This document shows, in pieces, positions 43,101-52,566 of a stretch of 64,000 bases of DNA (within the stretch, counting starts at the first letter, position 1; every line of letters begins with the position of its first letter). The DNA is from DAOVRD01 sp964521715 (GTDB taxonomy: Bacteria > Planctomycetota > Brocadiia > SM23-32): contig CAZFSS010000004.1 of the NCBI GenBank assembly GCA_964521715.1, positions 62,001-126,000 on the forward strand, given 5' to 3'. The position numbers and the translations under genes are program-made. The notes below the pieces were generated by a model that saw only the letters and a program-made list of their open reading frames with translations, was not told the origin of the DNA and did no database searches.

Positions 43101-44453
43101 TCTCAGGCGGCGTCGCCGTCACTGAGCGGGAAGGTGCTGGTGATCGAAGCAGCCAGGCTCAAGTGCCTCGACGTTGCCGACGGCAAACAGGCCTGGGAAG
43201 CGGATCTGCCTCCTGAGGGCGGCCCATCCGGCGGCAGGCGCGAGCAGGAACCCCGTCCGCCCGGTTACCTCGAAGCGGGCTGTCCAGCGTACTGCGCCGG
43301 GGGGTCGCTGGCAGTCATCATGCTGCCCCGGATGCTGCTCGGAGTCGATCTGGCCGGGGGCAAGCTGCTCTGGCAGAGAGAATCCGCGTATGCCGGGCGC
43401 ACAGAGGCCCAGCAGGCGATCACGCGCGAGGAGCTGATTGGGCGTGCTCGCCGCGCCCTCCCCGTCCCGCCGCCAGAATCAGCGGTGCGACAACTAACGA
43501 TGGCCACCACGGCGTGCGAGCCCCTCCTGGCAGCCTGCCGGCTCGTGGCCGACGGGGAGTTCATCATCCTGGACGCGGTGACCGGGGAGCCGCTGCTCGA
43601 GCGCCGCCCCTCCGTTTACGGCGGGCTGCAGGGAGCCCGGGCCGTGATAGCGGGCGCGAAGCTCTGCGTGGCGGTCTCCTCGCCGAGAGGGGCAGACGCC
43701 GCCGTCTACGACCTGAAGAGCGGGGAGCTGCTGGCCAGGTGGCGGCCCCGGCAGACTCGCTTCGTCAGCGACCTGCGGCCGGCGGCGGACGGCTGCGCGC
43801 TGCTGGCGGACTACAAGGGAATCCTGAAGCTGGACCTGCGCCTGATGGAGCCCGTGGCAGAGTGGCGGATAGCCGGCGGCGTGGACCGCATCGTCTGCGC
43901 CGACGAGGAGGTCGCAGTCGTGAGGACCGTGGATGGGGGCGCAGACGTCCTGGACGCGCGCACGGGCGCCGTCCGCATGGCCATGAGCCGCGCAGGCGAG
44001 GGCGAAGTCCTCTGGGCCGAGCGGCGCGGCGACGCGATCTACGCGCTGGAGGCGGCCAGACTCCGGCGCCGCCTCTCATGCGGCCCTGAGACGCACTGGC
44101 AGGGCTCCGGCTTCATCCTTCGCGCGGTCCGGATGCCTGACGGCAAGGCGCTATGGACGCGGCCCTTGCCGGCCGGGCAAGACGAGGTCGTCGGCCCTCC
44201 GATCCCTTGCGAGGGCCTCTGGCTGATCCGCTCGTGCGGGGAGGGACGCCTGTGGATCGCCGGCGTCGACGCGGAGTCCGGCATGGACGTCTTCTCGCTC
44301 GAACTCGAGGCCGGCCCGAGTCCGGCGCCCCTGCCCCTTCTGGTCAGCGGAGGACGGGTGATCCTCGGCGCGGCGGACGGGGTCGTTGCCCTGGAGCCAG
44401 GCGACGTCCCGCCCGGCCAGGCCGTGCAGGCCGCACGCGGGGATGGGCAGTGA
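40107..44453 (+). CDS. Secreted PQQ-like beta-propeller/TPR protein
   Basis: A 1448-residue exported protein. The N-terminus (MVRRLVAALALRMALIWAAG) is a signal peptide, followed by helical repeats to about residue 280. Two groups of PQQ-type beta-propeller blades follow. The first runs from about 300 to 700 with units such as YDAEKGAVLWRTG, LDAKTGKLLWDSG and LDARTGAVLWETD. The second runs from about 985 to 1440 with units such as VDLAGGKLLWQRE, YDLKSGELLARWR and LDARTGAVRMAMS. Between them (about 711-954) lies an alpha-helical, TPR-like segment. Such proteins are common in Planctomycetota and likely serve as envelope scaffolds or binding proteins. No quinoprotein dehydrogenase active site was recognised. 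It is the first gene of a four-gene operon, with the next gene 31 bases away. Confidence 0.9.
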   Translation: MVRRLVAALALRMALIWAAGLTPLAGAEPVAGGVPADGPPAERPRPANPRVLLPLALNADSELEAAGRAIRARRWETALPMLQALADRDGDGLAWNGSAYVPLRRLVNRLVASLPDEARRTYALLYDAEARRLCDEGLSRRSPALLKEAASRYLNTTDGPRATSALAAILMDRGEFGPALRLLRETDAVALSDADARAIAAREIICLARLNQREEAERLVAALEARGLTHVTAGGAERECREFMQAAFAELSPAAPKTERNAWNSLGGNAAGDAAPPSFDPGSRLPLEMELPWPARTEPDWPSIPAIRPVAAGGSAFISRDGALIAIDMQAMRLKWFAPPPGDALALLADIARGEAPDAEPLPGFLGVGNVHNWRTFDNQGLATLCLADGRLFAVRWNPWNQGTFDDLWDATPEDVVLANELRCYDAEKGAVLWRTGASIGSPGAALADCWFYTAPTVHHGRAYVLAARSGRLHAMCLDAKTGKLLWDSGIGAFESRQQVERYCMSFFLADTSPPSVADGVAVYPTGQGIVCAYDAYDGEPLWISAYERSAQWIQRLGQRLNVPSSSWTPRQPIISEGRCLITPLDSRHLVALSLETGDLLWQAEFPAGVALLGQSEGRAFVQHSGVSCLDARTGAVLWETDLPAPPVGVGTLSQEAVLLPEHRGVRRLAARTGRDEGLVPHAPALEDGSNLLLLDDALLVASPERLTLCLRAEEALSRAEVDVRANPQDAGALLRRAAVLAEAGETQRATADVDRALALADQSGDPDARAYARRAAAGVLARLALRSQRSDLLDRAFGIAPQDPALQGELAVAALDLALRQPAQRNPTDVYLALCRDSGMLGVDGAFGEASLWTELARTVRQRCPADPELARTWQRRWQKLAGRAVESKDPAALAELVRWDPMPDERAELLLQLGALWASAGQADRARRALVEVIATEDRTEAAERAAAMLNSLGNAPGAPGAATDYGTEGALDAAALRRVPSPRVAWTARGALVLPSQAASPSLSGKVLVIEAARLKCLDVADGKQAWEADLPPEGGPSGGRREQEPRPPGYLEAGCPAYCAGGSLAVIMLPRMLLGVDLAGGKLLWQRESAYAGRTEAQQAITREELIGRARRALPVPPPESAVRQLTMATTACEPLLAACRLVADGEFIILDAVTGEPLLERRPSVYGGLQGARAVIAGAKLCVAVSSPRGADAAVYDLKSGELLARWRPRQTRFVSDLRPAADGCALLADYKGILKLDLRLMEPVAEWRIAGGVDRIVCADEEVAVVRTVDGGADVLDARTGAVRMAMSRAGEGEVLWAERRGDAIYALEAARLRRRLSCGPETHWQGSGFILRAVRMPDGKALWTRPLPAGQDEVVGPPIPCEGLWLIRSCGEGRLWIAGVDAESGMDVFSLELEAGPSPAPLPLLVSGGRVILGAADGVVALEPGDVPPGQAVQAARGDGQ

Positions 44454-44484
44454 CGCGTGACGCCACGCTGCGGGGCGTGATACA

Positions 44485-45636
44485 ATGGCCGCCTGGGGCG
44501 GCGATCTTGCCTTTCTGAACCGGCTGCGGCCGCCCCCACAGGCGCGCGGACGAAGGCGACAGCATGGGAGGCGGGGTTTGGCCGGGCTTGTTGTGCAGGC
44601 GTGGTGCCTCGCGCTGCTCGGACCGGGGCTGCTGACGGGCCTCGGAGGCCAGGCAGCCGAGGCTCCGTCGGCCGATCGCGACCTGCCGCCGGACGCCGAG
44701 CAGGCCATCGAGAACGGAATCCAGTTCCTGATTCGGACCCAAAGCGCGGACGGGAGCTGGCTGAGCGACGGCACCACGGGACGGTATCCGGCCGCTATCA
44801 CGGCTCTGGCGGGGATGGCGCTCCTGGCCAACGGGAGCACGTGCTACAGCGGCGAGCACGCGGCCAACGTCCGGGGGGCAGTCGATTACCTGCTGCAGCA
44901 CGCCGATCCGGAGACGGGCCTGATCGGCGGGCAGGAAGCGGGCCGGCCGATGTTCGGCCACGGGTTCGCGATGTTGTTCCTGGCGCAGGCCTACGGCTCA
45001 GCGGCCGACGCCGCTCTGCAGCGCAGCATACGCTCGGCTCTCTCGAAGGCCGTCGAGTTGACGGCCCGCACGCAGGCGGACAGCGGAGGCTGGTACTACA
45101 CGCCCACCTCGACCGAAGACGAGGGGGCCGTGACGGTCTGCCAGATGCAGGGCTTGCGGGCCTGCGCGAACGCAGGCATAGCCGTGCCGGCCCGCACCGT
45201 GGAGAGGGCGATGAGCTACATCCGCCACTCGGCCAATCCCGACGGCGGCATCGCCTACCGGGGAGGCGTGCCGGGACCCAGCCGCCCGGGCATCACGTGC
45301 GCCGCGCTCGCCACCATGTACGCCGCCGGCCTCTACGAGGACGATCTCGTGGAGAATGCACTCCGCTATGCGCTCGCGAACACGGTCATGGTGCCCCCGT
45401 CCCCTACGGGCGGAACTCATTTCTACTACTCGCACATGTACCTGTCGCAGGTCCTCTACTTCCGAGGCGGGCAGCAGTGGGAGGATTACTTCGGCAACCT
45501 GCGCCACTGGCTTCTGCAAGTCCAGGGCGAGGATGGAAGCTGGCAGGGCGAGTACACCGGGCGGGCCTACGGGACTGCATGCGCGCTTCTGATTCTGCAA
45601 CTGCCCTACAACAACCTGCCCGTGCTCCAGCGATGA
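44485..45636 (+). CDS. Alpha/alpha-toroid (squalene-cyclase-like) repeat protein
   Basis: A 383-residue protein whose repeats resemble the terpenoid cyclase/prenyltransferase toroid. QFLIRTQSADGSWLSDGTTG and TARTQADSGGWYYTPTSTED are QxxDGSW/GGW-type units. HSANPDGGIAYRGGVPGPSR and LQVQGEDGSWQGEYTGRAYG are two more. The DxDD catalytic motif of squalene-hopene cyclase is absent, so cyclase activity is unlikely. A hydrophobic stretch (LALLGPGLLTGLGGQAAEA) near residue 45 could be an uncleaved or late signal. The first codon is uncertain because the first 35 residues are Arg-rich, and a start at TTG near 44578 is possible. The gene is coupled to the PQQ-propeller gene on the left and MoxR on the right (10 bases), a set seen repeatedly in planctomycete genomes. 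Confidence 0.8.
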   Translation: MAAWGGDLAFLNRLRPPPQARGRRRQHGRRGLAGLVVQAWCLALLGPGLLTGLGGQAAEAPSADRDLPPDAEQAIENGIQFLIRTQSADGSWLSDGTTGRYPAAITALAGMALLANGSTCYSGEHAANVRGAVDYLLQHADPETGLIGGQEAGRPMFGHGFAMLFLAQAYGSAADAALQRSIRSALSKAVELTARTQADSGGWYYTPTSTEDEGAVTVCQMQGLRACANAGIAVPARTVERAMSYIRHSANPDGGIAYRGGVPGPSRPGITCAALATMYAAGLYEDDLVENALRYALANTVMVPPSPTGGTHFYYSHMYLSQVLYFRGGQQWEDYFGNLRHWLLQVQGEDGSWQGEYTGRAYGTACALLILQLPYNNLPVLQR

Positions 45637-45646
45637 GGCGCCCAAC

Positions 45647-46750
<1,104 letters not shown>

Positions 46751-47684
46751 GATAGCCGGCCTGGAAGTGCGCGCACGGCACGTGGTGGAGGGCTACCTGG
46801 CCGGCCTGCACCGCAGCCCTTTCCACGGCCGAAGCGTCGAGTTCGCCGAACACAGGCCATACACCTTCGGCGACGAACTTAAGCACATCGACTGGCGGCT
46901 GTGGGCACGCTCCGACCGCTTCTACGTCAAGCTCTACGAGGAAGAGACCAACGTCCGCGCGCACTTCCTGATGGACGCCAGCGCTTCGATGGGCTACCGG
47001 TCCGGCTCGCTGAGCAAGTACGACTACGGCGCCACGCTCGCAGCAAGCCTGGCCTACTTGCTGCTTCTCCAGCAGGATGCCGTCGGCCTGACGGTGTTCG
47101 ATGCGCAGATTAGAGACGAGCTGGCGCCGAGCGCCAGCCCGGCCCGGCTGCGCGACTTCTGCCGCATCCTGGAAACGAACAGCGCCGAGGGCCGGACTGA
47201 CCTGGGCGGGCTCTTGCACCAGATCGCCGACAGACTCGCCAGGCGCGGGCTGCTGATCCTGGTCAGCGACTTGATCGCGCCCTCGGCGGACGTCTTCTCG
47301 GCCTTCGAGCGGTTCCGCTACGAAGGGCATGCCGTGATCGTCGTCCACGTGGTGGACGAATCCGAAGAGAGCTTCCCCTTCGACGGCAACGTCAGGTTCG
47401 AAGCGCTCGAGTCGGGCGAGGCCGTGCTGGTTGACGCACGCCAGGTGCGGGAGGTCTACGTGGAATCCTTCCGGGCTTTCCGAGATGCGATCCAGCGCGC
47501 CTGCCTGCAGCGCCAGATCGACTACATGGAGGCGCAGACGGCCGCGCCCCTGGACGTCAGCCTCGCGGCCTTTCTCTCTTCGCACGCGCGGGGTTACTGA
47601 TCGCCGAGGAGCGCCCGATGCCGACCGTAGACGGAACATGGCCCTTGGAGCCCCCTTAGGCCACCCCTTGCCAGGGCCCTGACG

Positions 47685-47879
47685 TCAGCGCGGAGTCCTC
47701 TGGGCCTTGCGGATCGTCTTCAGTCTTTCTCTCTCTTCCCGACGCCGGCGCATGGAAGGCTTTTCATAGCGCGCGGTTCTCTTAGACCGGTTCACTATGC
47801 CTTCCCGTTCACAGAGCTTCTTGAAGCGCCTGAAGGCGTCCCTGATTGCCTCATTCTGACCCACGACCACTTTCGCCAT
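47685..47879 (-). CDS. rpsU: 30S ribosomal protein S21
   Basis: A 64-residue basic ribosomal protein. MAKVVVGQNEAIRDAFRRFK followed by KLCEREGIVNRSKRTARYEK is the S21 pattern (VxVxxNExxxxALRRFKR). The C-terminal tail is Arg-rich (RRRREERERLKTIRKAQR). S21 binds the small-subunit platform near the anti-Shine-Dalgarno sequence and aids mRNA recruitment. The ATG at 47879 is chosen from family length. Its nearest purine-rich segment (AAGGGGG) is about 14 bases upstream, which is far for a Shine-Dalgarno. It has its own near-perfect promoter. Confidence 0.93.
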   Translation of the reverse strand: MAKVVVGQNEAIRDAFRRFKKLCEREGIVNRSKRTARYEKPSMRRRREERERLKTIRKAQRTPR

Positions 47880-47967
47880 CTGCGAAGAGTTCACCCCCTT
47901 CCGTAAGGCCAGACAAAGACACTCGGTTGAATGCAAAGAAAGTACGCGCTTCTCCCCCGCAGGCCCG

Positions 47968-47996
47968 ATTATAGCACCCCGACCCGGCCTATGCAA
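47968..47996 (-). promoter_or_regulatory. rpsU promoter
   Basis: On the minus strand TTGCAT (47991-47996) and a perfect TATAAT (47968-47973) are 17 bases apart. It is the best consensus match among the promoters seen here, and lies just below the murD terminator. Confidence 0.7.
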
Positions 47997-48012
47997 ATGC
48001 ATCAGGATGAGG

Positions 48013-48043
48013 GAAAAAAGAACCCGGAAGCCCGCATCCGGGT
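48013..48043 (-). terminator. murD operon terminator
   Basis: On the minus strand ACCCGGA and TCCGGGT form a 7-bp stem with an 8-base loop, followed by a TCTTTTTT run. It lies 27 bases after the murD stop, ending the OmpA-lipoprotein-murD transcript before the rpsU promoter. Confidence 0.7.
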
Positions 48044-48069
48044 AAAGAAGGGAGCCCGAGGCCGCACGT

Positions 48070-49536
48070 CTACGCCCTGAACGTCGCCCTGACCAGGTCC
48101 TTGAAGACGCGTCCGCGGTGGTCGTAGTTGTCGAACATGTCGTAGCTCGCACAGGCCGGGGAGAACACCACGGCCGATCCGGGCATTGAAAGGCTGTCGG
48201 CGAGACGCACGGCTTGCTCGAGGCTGCTCGCTTCCCTGATGAGGAGGGAGCGGCCGGCGTGCAGGCTCTCCTGCCGCGCCGTCTGGGCCAGTGCCGGCCC
48301 CGTCTGGCCGAGGGTGATGAGCACCTCCACGGAGCGCGCTGCGGCCCGCGCCAGAGGGAGCAGGTCCAGCTTCTTATCGTAGCCGCCCGCAATCAGCGTC
48401 ACGGCCCCGCGGAAGCTGTTCACCGCCGCCATGCCGGCCTCGGGCGTCGTGCTGTAGGAGTCGTTGTAGACGCGCACCCCGTGGAACTGGCCGACCAGCT
48501 CCAGCCTGTGCTCCAGGCCCACGAAGGAGCGCAGGGCATCGCGCACGTGGCCGGACAGCGCCCCCAGGCAACGCCCGGCGGCCGCGGCCGCCATGGCGTT
48601 CTTGGTGTTGTGTAGCCCCAGCAACGGGACCTCCTCCCGCCCGCAGATGAACTCCGAGAGCCGCGAATTGTGCCAGACCAGCCTCTCCCCCAGCAGGCTT
48701 ACGCCGTGTCGCAGCATGCAGGGCTCCGGCTCCGCGTCGAAGAAGACGACCTGCGCGGGGAGGCCGCCGCCTACCCAGCGGGCCTGAATGGGATCCCGCG
48801 CGTTCAGAACGGCGAAGTCGGTCGGCCTCTGGAATCGCACGATGGTATGCTTGGCGCCGGCGTAATCCTCGAACCTGCCGTGCCTGTCCAGGTGGTCGGG
48901 CGTGATGACCGTGACGACGGCCACATGGGGGGACCACATCAGCGCTGCGGCGTCCTGGAGCTGGAAGCTGGACATTTCGAGGACCACGAGGTCGTCGGGC
49001 TCTATCACGGGAAGCGCAGGCAGCAGCGACTTGCCGATGTTGCCCCCAAGCCATACCTTCCGGCCGGCGCACTGGAGGATCGCCGCAACCAGCGACGCCG
49101 TCGTGGACTTCCCATTGCTGCCCGTCACCGCACAGACGGGCGCCGGGCAGAGGGCAAGGAACATGTTCTTCGGGCTGGTGATCGGCACTCCCCGCTCCTG
49201 GGCGATCCTCAGGAACGGGTTGGTGCGGGGCACGGCGGGGCTGGCGACAAGCAGTTCGGCCTGGGCGAAGTCCTCCTCGACGTGCTCCCCCAGTCGCAGC
49301 CTGGCGAACGGGCCGCCCAGGCGCTGCAACGGGGACTGGAGCTTCTCGGCCGGCCGCAGGTCGGTGATCGTCACTTCTGCGGCGCGGTCGAGCAGGAATC
49401 GGGCTGCCCCCTCTCCCCCGCCGAACACGCCCAGTCCCATGAGCGTGACCCGCCTGCCACGCAGGTCAGCCAGCGCGCGACGCAGCACGTCGAGGGAGCA
49501 CATCTGCACGGGCGGGCTGTTCTCGTAGCCGGTCAT
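48070..49536 (-). CDS. murD: UDP-N-acetylmuramoylalanine-D-glutamate ligase
   Basis: A 488-residue cytosolic Mur ligase that adds D-glutamate to UDP-N-acetylmuramoyl-L-alanine in peptidoglycan precursor synthesis. The ATP-binding P-loop is CAVTGSNGKSTTASLVAAIL. LVVLEMSSFQLQDAAALMWS and VTVITPDHLDRHGRFEDYAG are MurD-typical, and VYNDSYSTTPEAGMAAVNSF holds the C-terminal Mur ligase domain motif. It starts 9 bases after the preceding lipoprotein stop, so it is cotranscribed with two envelope genes. Its presence argues for peptidoglycan synthesis in this organism, a point once questioned for Planctomycetota. Confidence 0.95.
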   Translation of the reverse strand: MTGYENSPPVQMCSLDVLRRALADLRGRRVTLMGLGVFGGGEGAARFLLDRAAEVTITDLRPAEKLQSPLQRLGGPFARLRLGEHVEEDFAQAELLVASPAVPRTNPFLRIAQERGVPITSPKNMFLALCPAPVCAVTGSNGKSTTASLVAAILQCAGRKVWLGGNIGKSLLPALPVIEPDDLVVLEMSSFQLQDAAALMWSPHVAVVTVITPDHLDRHGRFEDYAGAKHTIVRFQRPTDFAVLNARDPIQARWVGGGLPAQVVFFDAEPEPCMLRHGVSLLGERLVWHNSRLSEFICGREEVPLLGLHNTKNAMAAAAAGRCLGALSGHVRDALRSFVGLEHRLELVGQFHGVRVYNDSYSTTPEAGMAAVNSFRGAVTLIAGGYDKKLDLLPLARAAARSVEVLITLGQTGPALAQTARQESLHAGRSLLIREASSLEQAVRLADSLSMPGSAVVFSPACASYDMFDNYDHRGRVFKDLVRATFRA

Positions 49537-49545
49537 GCGCGGGTC

Positions 49546-50289
49546 TCAGAGCTGCCCTTTGGCCGCGTCGGCCTCGGCCTGGGCCAGGGCAACCGGCGGC
49601 ATCCCTTCGAGCCCCATCTTCAGGAACGCGGCCAGGCATCTGGCCGTCTCCTTGGCGGTCACTCGCATGGCGAAGCCGCCGTCAAAGCTGCTCGGGTTCG
49701 GCCCGTAAGGGGTGTTGCAGAGGTGGCGCCGGCGATCGACGAACTCCAGGACCAGCCTGCCCGTGTCCGCTTCCGTAATGCGTCCTTCGATCTGGAAGTC
49801 GGTCGCTCCTCCCTGAAGGAACGGAATGAAGTAGCTGAAGTAGCGCATCGTTCCGGAGCCCATGTCGAACTTGGTGATCTTGCCCTCCAGCAGCAGCACG
49901 CGGGCCGAGGAGGCGCCTTTGCCTTCGCAGTCTTTGTCCAGGCTAACGAAGTCGAACTTGCCGAAGTCGCACAGCTCCCTGCGCAACACGACGCGGAAGT
50001 ACGTGGCGTAGCCTCTGGCCTGCGCAGGGGACTCCACCCACTGCTCGCCCACGTCGACCGGCCCGACGATCAGTCCCCGGTAACGGTTCAGCGCCGTGGG
50101 CTGCGCAACGTAAACGAGCGACAGCAGGGGTTCGTAGGAATCGTCCATCCGATCGTAGGTGGTCAGGAACTCATAGGTGGGCACGGCCTTCGGGTAACCG
50201 CAGCCGGCGGCGCCGAGCAGCCCGACAGCGACGGCGAGGGCCAGGGCGATCCTCGCCGCGCTGGCTTGGGGAAGCTGTGCCACCGACAC
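49546..50289 (-). CDS. Predicted lipoprotein, family uncertain
   Basis: A 247-residue protein. The N-terminus has a hydrophobic segment (ARIALALAVAVGLLGAAGC) ending in a lipobox AAGC, so it is a predicted lipoprotein. The mature part contains RYRGLIVGPVDVGEQWVESP and YFRVVLRRELCDFGKFDFVS, followed by VLLLEGKITKFDMGSGTMRY. The arrangement resembles outer-membrane DUF3313/DUF4410-like lipoproteins of unknown function, which I do not claim. It lies 40 bases after the OmpA-family gene and 9 bases before murD. An envelope role is inferred from location and signal. Confidence 0.75.
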   Translation of the reverse strand: MSVAQLPQASAARIALALAVAVGLLGAAGCGYPKAVPTYEFLTTYDRMDDSYEPLLSLVYVAQPTALNRYRGLIVGPVDVGEQWVESPAQARGYATYFRVVLRRELCDFGKFDFVSLDKDCEGKGASSARVLLLEGKITKFDMGSGTMRYFSYFIPFLQGGATDFQIEGRITEADTGRLVLEFVDRRRHLCNTPYGPNPSSFDGGFAMRVTAKETARCLAAFLKMGLEGMPPVALAQAEADAAKGQL

Positions 50290-50329
50290 GCTCCGTCCGG
50301 GGAAGTGGGTCGCCCGCCCGAAAGGCCCG

Positions 50330-51172
50330 TTACCTGAGCTCGCTTGCCTCGGCTACCTGGGCCCCCTTGGGCCGGACGACTATCTCCGCCCGTCGGTTCT
50401 TCCTGCGGCCGTCCGAGTTGTCGTTGGAGGCAACGGGCCGCGTATCGGCGCAGCCGACCACGGTCAAGTTGCCTGGCTTGAAGTCTCCCGCCTCCGCCAG
50501 GAAGTGCACCACGGCGAGGGCGCGCGCGCAGGAGAGCTCCCAGTTCGACTTGTACCCCGAATAGCGGATCGGCACGCTGTCGGTATGGCCCCTGACCTCG
50601 ATGAGAGCGTCGGGGAAGTCCGTGCGGATGGCGCGGGCGGCTTGCTGCAGCGTCCCCTTGCCCTCGTCGGTCAGCTCAGCTCGGCCCGAGTCGAACAGGA
50701 CTTCCGACAGGATGGTGAAGGTGACCGTGTCCCCGTCGGAGACGACCTGGATGTTGCCGGGCATGTTTGCGGACAACGTCTTCAGGTCCTGGTGCTCTTT
50801 GTCGTAGGCCTCCATCAGCGCCTTCTGTTGCGCTTTCTCCCTCTCGACCGCCGACGTCATGTCCGCCAGTTGCGCATCTTTGGCCTGAAGTTCACCGGAC
50901 AGCTGGTCCATCGTCTCCTGGGCGGCGGCCAGTTCCTCGGAGGTCTCCGAACCATAGTAATGCTCGGCGGCGATGGCTCCCGTGGCCGCGCCGAGGCCAA
51001 GGCCCACCAGCGCGCCCGGTCCGCCCCCAGCGGTTGTCAGGTAGTGGCCGACTCCCGCTCCCGCCGCGCTGCCGACTAACCCGCCTGTGGCGCAGCCCTT
51101 CTGCACGCTCGTGCATCCCACCGTTACGATAAGGGCGATGCCCAGCCCCATCACCAGCATCCGTCTCTCCAT
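50330..51172 (-). CDS. OmpA-family lipoprotein with a glycine-zipper segment
   Basis: A 280-residue protein. A lipoprotein signal (MLVMGLGIALIVTVGC) precedes a Gly-rich hydrophobic glycine-zipper stretch (GLVGSAAGAGVGHYL, then GALVGLGLGAATGAIAAEHY). A coiled-coil of about 60 residues follows (AAQETMDQLSGELQAKDAQL). The C-terminal OmpA domain at about residues 165-275 holds LFDSGRAELTDEGKGTL and IEVRGHTDSVPI. The peptidoglycan-binding Asp/Arg pair is in SCARALAVVHFL and GRRKNRRAEIVVRP. It probably links the outer membrane to peptidoglycan, consistent with murD in the same operon. The ATG at 51172 is chosen to give the lipoprotein signal. Confidence 0.9.
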   Translation of the reverse strand: MERRMLVMGLGIALIVTVGCTSVQKGCATGGLVGSAAGAGVGHYLTTAGGGPGALVGLGLGAATGAIAAEHYYGSETSEELAAAQETMDQLSGELQAKDAQLADMTSAVEREKAQQKALMEAYDKEHQDLKTLSANMPGNIQVVSDGDTVTFTILSEVLFDSGRAELTDEGKGTLQQAARAIRTDFPDALIEVRGHTDSVPIRYSGYKSNWELSCARALAVVHFLAEAGDFKPGNLTVVGCADTRPVASNDNSDGRRKNRRAEIVVRPKGAQVAEASELR

Positions 51173-51418
51173 CAGCCGTACCTCCGATGACTGCAGTGAA
51201 TCCGTCGTTTTCAAGCGCACAGCAAACGACTGTAAGGAATGGCGGGACGGCTTTTCAAGACCCGCACCGCAGGCCGGCCCAGTCCCGCCGGCAGCCGGAT
51301 TGCTCTGCCGTGCGGAACGGCTAGGGTGGGGGAATGGGCCAGGGCGTAACGCTTTACTGGAAGATCACTTACGAAGCGAAGGTTCGGGGGCAAGCGTCGT
51401 CCCGCCCGCCGGAGCAAG

Positions 51419-51470
51419 CGCCTCCCCTCACTCGAAAAAGCCACCCGAAAAAGCCGGGCGAGTGGAGGCG
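51419..51470. terminator. Inverted repeat and candidate tad-operon terminator
   Basis: CGCCTCC-(CCTC)-ACTCG at 51419-51434 pairs with CGAGTGGAGGCG at 51459-51470, a 12-bp stem with a four-base bulge. The loop holds two AAAAAGCC copies separated by ACCCG. On the minus strand this reads CCCGGCTTTTTCGGG followed by TGGCTTTTT, a weak intrinsic terminator, 129 bases after the tadC stop. No gene was seen in the 426-base gap from 51173 to 51598. Confidence 0.35.
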
Positions 51471-51598
51471 TTTCGATCGGCACAGGCCGGGCACGCGGCC
51501 CATGCGGTCCCGCGTCCGTGCAGAGCAGCGCCCCTTCGGGCAGGCAGGGATCGGCGGGGCCCCCAGGTCCGGCCGCGTCCGTGATCGCGTCCGCCCGC

Positions 51599-52564
51599 CT
51601 ACTTGAAGGCCTCAGAGACCCTGACCATGGCGGGCCCGAGGATGACGACAAAGATCGCAGGGAAAATGAAGAATATGAGCGGGAACAGCAGCTTGACCGT
51701 GGTCTTGGCGGCGCGCTCTTCCGCTTCGTGGCGCCTCTTCTGTCGCAGCGATTCGGAATGGATGCGCAGCGACTCACCGAGGTTGGTGCCGTACTTGGAG
51801 GCCTGGTTTATCCTGGCCATGAGCGACTCGACTTCGTCGCAGCCGGTGCGGATCCCAAGGTGGCGCATGCACTCCTCGCGCGGCTTGCCGGCGGCGATCT
51901 CCAGGTTCAGCAGGACGAGCTCCTCGCAGAACTCGGGGGCAACGTCCGCCATGTCCCGGCTGATGCGCACGAACGCGGCGTCCAGGCCGAGGCCCGACTC
52001 GATGCAGACGATCAGCAAGTCCAGAACGTCAGGCAGGGACAGACGTACGTTCTCGATCCGCTTCCTGGCCTTGCCGCGGAGCCACATTTGCGGCAGCAGC
52101 ATGCCGAAGATGAGGGCGCCGGCGTCGTACATGAGCAGCTTCTTCATCTGGAGCGTGCCCTGGTTTCTGCCGGTCCACCACACCATGAAGGCCGTCAAGG
52201 CCAGCGGCAGGGCAACGGCCAGGGCGAGCTTGGCGCCGGTGAAAATCTCCACGGCCCGCCTCTCGCGGATGCCCGCGTGGACGAGCAGCTCCCGCACCTG
52301 CCGCTGCGAGCTGGACGCCATCGGCCAGAGCCTGGCCAGCGGGCGCACGAGCCTGGCGGAAAGGGGCTCGCCCGGCGTCAGCGCTCTGGGCCGGCGCATC
52401 TTCGCACGGGGCTCCGGCCTGCGGCGGGCCGCTTCGGCCGGGCTGCCCCACCTGTCCTTCCTCTTGGACCGCGAAGCCCGGTCGATCAGGAATCCCACGA
52501 TGACGAACAGGCCGACGACACCGACGAAGACGCCAACCAGGATCAGAATGCCTTGCGTGCCCAT
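51599..52564 (-). CDS. tadC: Tad secretion inner-membrane protein TadC
   Basis: A 321-residue type II secretion F-domain (T2SSF) inner-membrane protein, one of two platform proteins of the Tad/Flp pilus machine. An N-terminal helix (GILILVGVFVGVVGLFVIVG) precedes a basic cytoplasmic stretch. The core is LLIVCIESGLGLDAAFVRIS and LVLLNLEIAAGKPREECMRH. The last helices are LLFPLIFFIFPAIFVVILGP. It starts two bases after the TadB stop. It is the last gene of the operon. Confidence 0.93.
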   Translation of the reverse strand: MGTQGILILVGVFVGVVGLFVIVGFLIDRASRSKRKDRWGSPAEAARRRPEPRAKMRRPRALTPGEPLSARLVRPLARLWPMASSSQRQVRELLVHAGIRERRAVEIFTGAKLALAVALPLALTAFMVWWTGRNQGTLQMKKLLMYDAGALIFGMLLPQMWLRGKARKRIENVRLSLPDVLDLLIVCIESGLGLDAAFVRISRDMADVAPEFCEELVLLNLEIAAGKPREECMRHLGIRTGCDEVESLMARINQASKYGTNLGESLRIHSESLRQKRRHEAEERAAKTTVKLLFPLIFFIFPAIFVVILGPAMVRVSEAFK

Positions 52565-52566
52565 GT

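Noticed and set aside
44485..45636. Squalene-hopene cyclase activity for the toroid protein
   Set aside because: The DxDD catalytic motif is absent, so only the fold resemblance is claimed.
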